Part shown: positions 5,968-8,500 of the stretch, one piece after another
Layout: every line of letters starts with the position of its first letter
Numbering within the stretch: the stretch's first letter is position 1
Assembly (NCBI GenBank): GCA_049970695.1
Contig: JBMFML010000022.1
Span: forward strand, 1-8,500
Source of the DNA: UBA285 sp049970695
GTDB taxonomy: Archaea > Thermoproteota > Thermoprotei_A > Sulfolobales > Desulfurococcaceae
DNA: 8,500 nt
Direction of reading: 5' to 3'
The notes under the pieces: generated by a model
Seen by the model: only the letters and a program-made list of their open reading frames with translations
Database searches by the model: none
Told to the model about the DNA's origin: nothing
Made by a program: the position numbers and the translations under genes

Positions 5968-7206
5968 TCATACGCGCTCTACTTTCATGTCGAGGACCGC
6001 TCCGAGTAGCTCGAGCTCTTCGCTGTAGTCTCCGAGTACGAGCGCGTAGTGAGTGCCCATGGGCTCTTCAACGAGCTTCCACGGGTTTTCCAGCCTTATT
6101 TTGATCTGCGTCCTGCACCAGAGCCTGCTCCACTCTGGGTGCTCTTCAATTACTCCAACGCCCACTCTAATAGAGTCGAGCAACGGGCTTACCCTGTAGA
6201 GCGTGACCGTCTTGCCAGCGGGGTACTGTACTCTGACTCCCACGTTCTTGCCGGACTCGAAGTGCGTGTACAGCTCGAATGGGCCTACCAGTGCCGACGT
6301 GCAGTGAACGAGGTAGAGGCTCTTGCCCTCCACGTACGCGATGTTGCCCATGAAGGCCGGGCCCTCGGATAGCTTCTCGCCAATAGCCATTGAAACCAGC
6401 AGGGGGACGTCTCCCTCGCAGCCGGCTGGGTAGGCCCTTGTATTCAGTAGCGCAAGCGGCAGGCAGGCCGTTACTTCGCGGAGCTTTATCAAGTCAAAGC
6501 ACTTTATTGTAAAAGCGTCGAGCTTGTGCCTTTCAGCCAGCTTCTTGAGGGCCGCGTAGAGCCTGGCAGCCTTCTCCACCTCGCCCGGTGGGACGTTGAT
6601 TGAAGCAGCCTTCGAGGCTATCTCCAGGGCTTCGCGGGCGCTGGCTTCCGAAGCCCCGAGCCTGTCGTACTCTTCCAGGAGCTCCTCCATTGGGATCTCG
6701 ACTAGCTCTACTCCCAGCTTCTCTCTCAAGAGCTCTTTGCTGGTCTTGCTGTAGACGAGCCACTCGCTGACACCACCTATGAGGCCGAACCTGGCCCCCC
6801 TAAGCCAGTTCACAACGCGCTGGATCCTCGCAGCCTTTTCAACGAGCCCGCCAACGGCTCTAGCGTCTTCAACTAGCTTCACCCGGTAGCTCTTCCCAAG
6901 GCCCTTCAGCAGCGCAGCTGCCTCGGCAACTGCCGGCAGGCTGTTGTAGTACTTGTGTGCAACTAGTATGAGCCTCCGCGACTTTTCAGAGGCCTTTACC
7001 ACGGCTTCTTCAGTGCCTCCCGTGGCAACAAGGACTATTCTCGCCCTGCACTCTACAAGCCTCCCTGCCTCTTCTGGAGCCACTACTCCATCGTAGTGGA
7101 CCAGGCCAGAGGCCCTTTCAATAGAGCCCATAATGCCCTTCTCGAGGAGCCTCGCGTACTCGTAGCCGAGGCGCGACGTCACTATCGCGAAGCATATGTC
7201 CCGCAT
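5968..7206 (-). CDS. L-fucose/L-arabinose isomerase superfamily protein
   Basis: A cytoplasmic protein related to the FucI/AraA sugar isomerases, which interconvert aldoses and ketoses with a bound Mn2+. With the ATG at 7204-7206 it has 412 residues. The N-terminal two-thirds has alternating Rossmann-like strands and helices. The C-terminal part carries the family core: KCFDLIK (about 235-241), the pair GCEGDVP (262-268) with E264 and D266, PAFMGN (283-288), and VHCTSA (300-305) with H301. E, D and H are the expected metal ligands. It is shorter than E. coli FucI (about 590) and diverged, so isomerase activity and substrate are unproven. The ATG is preferred because GGTG lies six to ten bases upstream and a CATATTAG box upstream fits. 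A TTG at 7233 would add nine residues. Confidence 0.75.
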   Translation of the reverse strand: MRDICFAIVTSRLGYEYARLLEKGIMGSIERASGLVHYDGVVAPEEAGRLVECRARIVLVATGGTEEAVVKASEKSRRLILVAHKYYNSLPAVAEAAALLKGLGKSYRVKLVEDARAVGGLVEKAARIQRVVNWLRGARFGLIGGVSEWLVYSKTSKELLREKLGVELVEIPMEELLEEYDRLGASEASAREALEIASKAASINVPPGEVEKAARLYAALKKLAERHKLDAFTIKCFDLIKLREVTACLPLALLNTRAYPAGCEGDVPLLVSMAIGEKLSEGPAFMGNIAYVEGKSLYLVHCTSALVGPFELYTHFESGKNVGVRVQYPAGKTVTLYRVSPLLDSIRVGVGVIEEHPEWSRLWCRTQIKIRLENPWKLVEEPMGTHYALVLGDYSEELELLGAVLDMKVERV

Positions 7207-7407
7207 AGAGCCCACCGCCTTTAAGCCTGCCAACCACGCCTAAGGCTAATATGGCTTTAGCGGCGTAGGCCAAGGTTTTGCAGGCGCTGGCAGCCGCGGA
7301 GAGTGCTCGTAAGCATTGAGCTTGCTAGCGGCACGGCCCCGGGGCAAGGATATTTTGGGCGCTGCGTAGAGCTCACTGTAGGCGGCTCTGGGGCGCGGCT
7401 CTTGGGC
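7207..7407. promoter_or_regulatory. Divergent promoter region, isomerase-like gene versus PaREP1 gene
   Basis: On the minus strand a CATATTAG box near 7245-7252 places transcription start near 7222, with a GGTG ribosome site before the isomerase-like ATG. On the plus strand, possible boxes are CTAATATGG (7246-7254), CTTTAG (7255-7260) and GGATATTTT (about 7348-7356). The last one fits a start at 7402/7408. Which plus-strand box is used depends on the true start of the PaREP1 gene. Confidence 0.4.
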
Positions 7408-7905
7408 GTGGCCATTAACCTACCGAGGAAAATAGTTGAAGAAGCATCCAAGAGGGGTGTCAGCGTCGAGGAAGTCTTAATACAGGCCCTCGCAAAGGCA
7501 GCCGGCCTAGACCCGAAGACTGTTGCCGAAGCCAGGCTTGAGCTAGCCGAGAAGTACGTAGAGGAGGGCCGCGGGCTCCTCGACACCGACCCCGTCCAGG
7601 CAAGCGAGAAGCTGTACAAGGCAGCTGAGGAGGCCGTGAAGGCGCTTGCAACATACTTCAACGTCTCGAGCGTGCTTAGGCGAGTAGAAGAAAGGGGTGG
7701 GTGGAGCGTTGCAGACTTGGTAGAGGCTGTTGAAGCCATCAGCGACAAGCTGGGAGCGTGGTTTATTGAGGCGTGGGACTCCGCGTGGGTGCTGCACGTC
7801 TGGGGGTTTCACGAAGCGAAGCTGACTAGCGAGAGCATTAAGAGGAGGCTGCCCCAGGTAGAGAAGATCGTTAAAGAAGCGGGCAGGCTCATCAGAAGCC
7901 GGTAG
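7408..7905 (+). CDS. PaREP1-family protein
   Basis: A member of the archaeal PaREP1 family, first noted as a repeated gene family in Pyrobaculum aerophilum. Its biochemical function is unknown; its all-helical, HEPN-like character suggests a nucleic-acid or toxin-antitoxin link, but that is inference. From GTG 7408 the product has 165 residues. Diagnostic segments are LPRKIVEEASKRGVSVEEVL near the N-terminus, GLDPKTVAEARLELAEKYVEEG, DPVQASEKLYKAAEEAVKALA in the middle, and WDSAWVLHVWGFHEAKLT with IVKEAGRLI at the end. The frame is open back to GTG 7303, adding 35 residues, but those use codons rare in the neighbours (CGC, CGG, CAA, TAT) and look unlike the family, so the later start is preferred. 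TTG 7402 is another option. Confidence 0.8.
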   Translation: MAINLPRKIVEEASKRGVSVEEVLIQALAKAAGLDPKTVAEARLELAEKYVEEGRGLLDTDPVQASEKLYKAAEEAVKALATYFNVSSVLRRVEERGGWSVADLVEAVEAISDKLGAWFIEAWDSAWVLHVWGFHEAKLTSESIKRRLPQVEKIVKEAGRLIRSR

Positions 7906-7945
7906 CGCGGGCACGCGGACTCCGCGGCGCCAGTGGACTGCAATA

Positions 7946-8050
7946 GTGGTGAGCTGCAAGTCAGACTCTAGGTATGTATACGCAACAGCAATTGAAGGCC
8001 TCGTTGAGTACCTGAGGTTCGAGCCCCTCACGGGTGGGTGGTCTCTGTGA
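7946..8050 (+). CDS. Possible 34-residue ORF coupled to the downstream secreted-protein gene
   Basis: GTG 7946 (or GTG 7949) opens 34 codons ending in TGA at 8048-8050. The stop overlaps the next gene's GTG start in a GTGA four-base overlap, the arrangement typical of translationally coupled genes. The peptide contains SRYVYATAIEGLVEYLRFEP, with codons like those of the real genes. The frame is also open further upstream, so it could be the end of a decayed gene. It has no clear ribosome site and no recognised family. Real or chance cannot be settled here. Confidence 0.3.
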   Translation: MVSCKSDSRYVYATAIEGLVEYLRFEPLTGGWSL

Positions 8051-8500
8051 GGCTCATCAGCGCCACAATTGCGATTCTTATCACCCTAGCCCTAGTGGCA
8101 TGGACCTTACTGCCAGCATCACGCATTGTGCTGGCTCAAGAGAGCAGTATTCCACGCGGAGTCGTGCTCGAGGTGGCTCCCAACGTATACCTCTACGTCG
8201 AGCCAGAGCCGATAGGAGTCTACAGAGACGACTGCGGGCGCGTGCCCATATACCACTACATCCTAACCCCATACAGCTTCCTTTATAGCCCATACTACAA
8301 GGCCATGTTAGAAGTCTTCGCGTCTAGTTCGTGGAAGGGGCCAAGGCCTTACAGTGAAGCCCAGGCCCGCTTCAGCGTTATCCGTGGCGTCCTTGACAGA
8401 ATAAAGGAGGTACTCTTCAACGCCAATATAGCTCATGGAGGTCCTCGGCTCCTTCTAGACCCCGTTTTAGAGGTACGGGTTTCTACGCGAGACCTAGAAA
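8047..8500 (+). CDS. Secreted or membrane-anchored protein, N-terminal part only
   Basis: GTG 8047 starts a frame that stays open to the right edge, giving 151 residues of a longer protein. It begins MRLISATIAILITLALVAW, a short basic start and long hydrophobic core, followed by PASRIVLA and then QESS, which looks like a signal peptide cleaved after about A30. The mature part is rich in tyrosine and proline (VAPNVYLYVEPEP, IPHY-like YHYILTPYSFLYSPYY), suggesting an exported beta-rich or surface protein. GGGTGGGTGG just upstream provides a ribosome site. No domain family is recognised; the missing C-terminus prevents classification. Confidence 0.65.
   Translation, partial: MRLISATIAILITLALVAWTLLPASRIVLAQESSIPRGVVLEVAPNVYLYVEPEPIGVYRDDCGRVPIYHYILTPYSFLYSPYYKAMLEVFASSSWKGPRPYSEAQARFSVIRGVLDRIKEVLFNANIAHGGPRLLLDPVLEVRVSTRDLE

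Noticed and set aside
7303..7407. Thirty-five extra residues on the PaREP1 protein from GTG 7303
   Set aside because: Codon use is unlike the rest of the gene and the segment does not resemble the family; kept only as an alternative start.
8013..8030. T-arm-like hairpin (TGAGG, loop TTCGAGCC, CCTCA) suggesting a tRNA 3' half
   Set aside because: The loop has eight bases instead of seven, and no matching acceptor stem, D-arm or anticodon arm is found upstream.
7257..8031. Minus-strand open frames opposite the PaREP1 gene
   Set aside because: They are low-complexity, serine/leucine-rich shadows; the PaREP1 frame carries the family motifs.
8034..8293. Open frames overlapping the start of the secreted-protein gene in other phases and on the minus strand
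   Set aside because: The frame starting at 8047 has a signal peptide, a ribosome site and no stop to the window end; the others are arginine-rich shadows.

Overview
The window looks like chromosomal DNA of a hyperthermophilic archaeon, most likely a Thermoproteota (crenarchaeal) lineage. The grounds are a PaREP1-family protein, heavy use of AGG/AGA arginine codons, frequent GTG and TTG starts, AT-rich TATA-like boxes a short distance upstream of starts, and short GGTG-type ribosome sites. Genus cannot be fixed from the sequence alone. No rRNA, tRNA, CRISPR array or insertion sequence was found.

Layout. (1) 1-800: a possible minus-strand membrane protein running off the left edge, then a short (single-domain) ChrA-type transporter on the plus strand. 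(2) 798-1691, minus: a cation diffusion facilitator with an HxxxD/HxxxD zinc-type site, convergent with ChrA; a perfect 9-bp inverted repeat covers both stop codons. (3) 1692-2090: the CDF promoter region, including a tandem 11-bp repeat holding TATA-like boxes, plus a stretch with no convincing gene. (4) 2091-4327, minus: a family GH4 NAD/metal-dependent glycosidase with a CHGH motif (probably an alpha-uronidase), preceded by a compact MscS-like channel. (5) 4328-4433: a short divergent promoter region. (6) 4434-5894, plus: a two-gene unit made of a rubredoxin-like/helical protein and an encapsulin shell protein with an N-terminal ferritin-like domain. (7) 5968-7206, minus: a distant relative of the L-fucose/L-arabinose isomerase superfamily. 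(8) 7303/7408-8500, plus: a PaREP1-family protein, a possible 34-residue ORF, and the start of a secreted or membrane-anchored protein cut by the right edge.

The most notable system is the encapsulin unit. The 364-residue protein joins a diiron ferritin-like domain (E34, E64, H67, with the spacing of encapsulated ferritins) to a full HK97-fold shell domain, the architecture known from Pyrococcus furiosus. It should form a self-loading iron-storage nanocompartment. The upstream gene has a four-cysteine rubredoxin-like knuckle fused to a helical domain of unknown function. It is a reasonable candidate for a redox partner in iron or oxidative-stress handling, but that pairing is inferred from gene order. 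Two sugar genes (GH4 and the isomerase-like protein) suggest use of uronic acid or deoxy-sugar compounds, though they are not in one operon.
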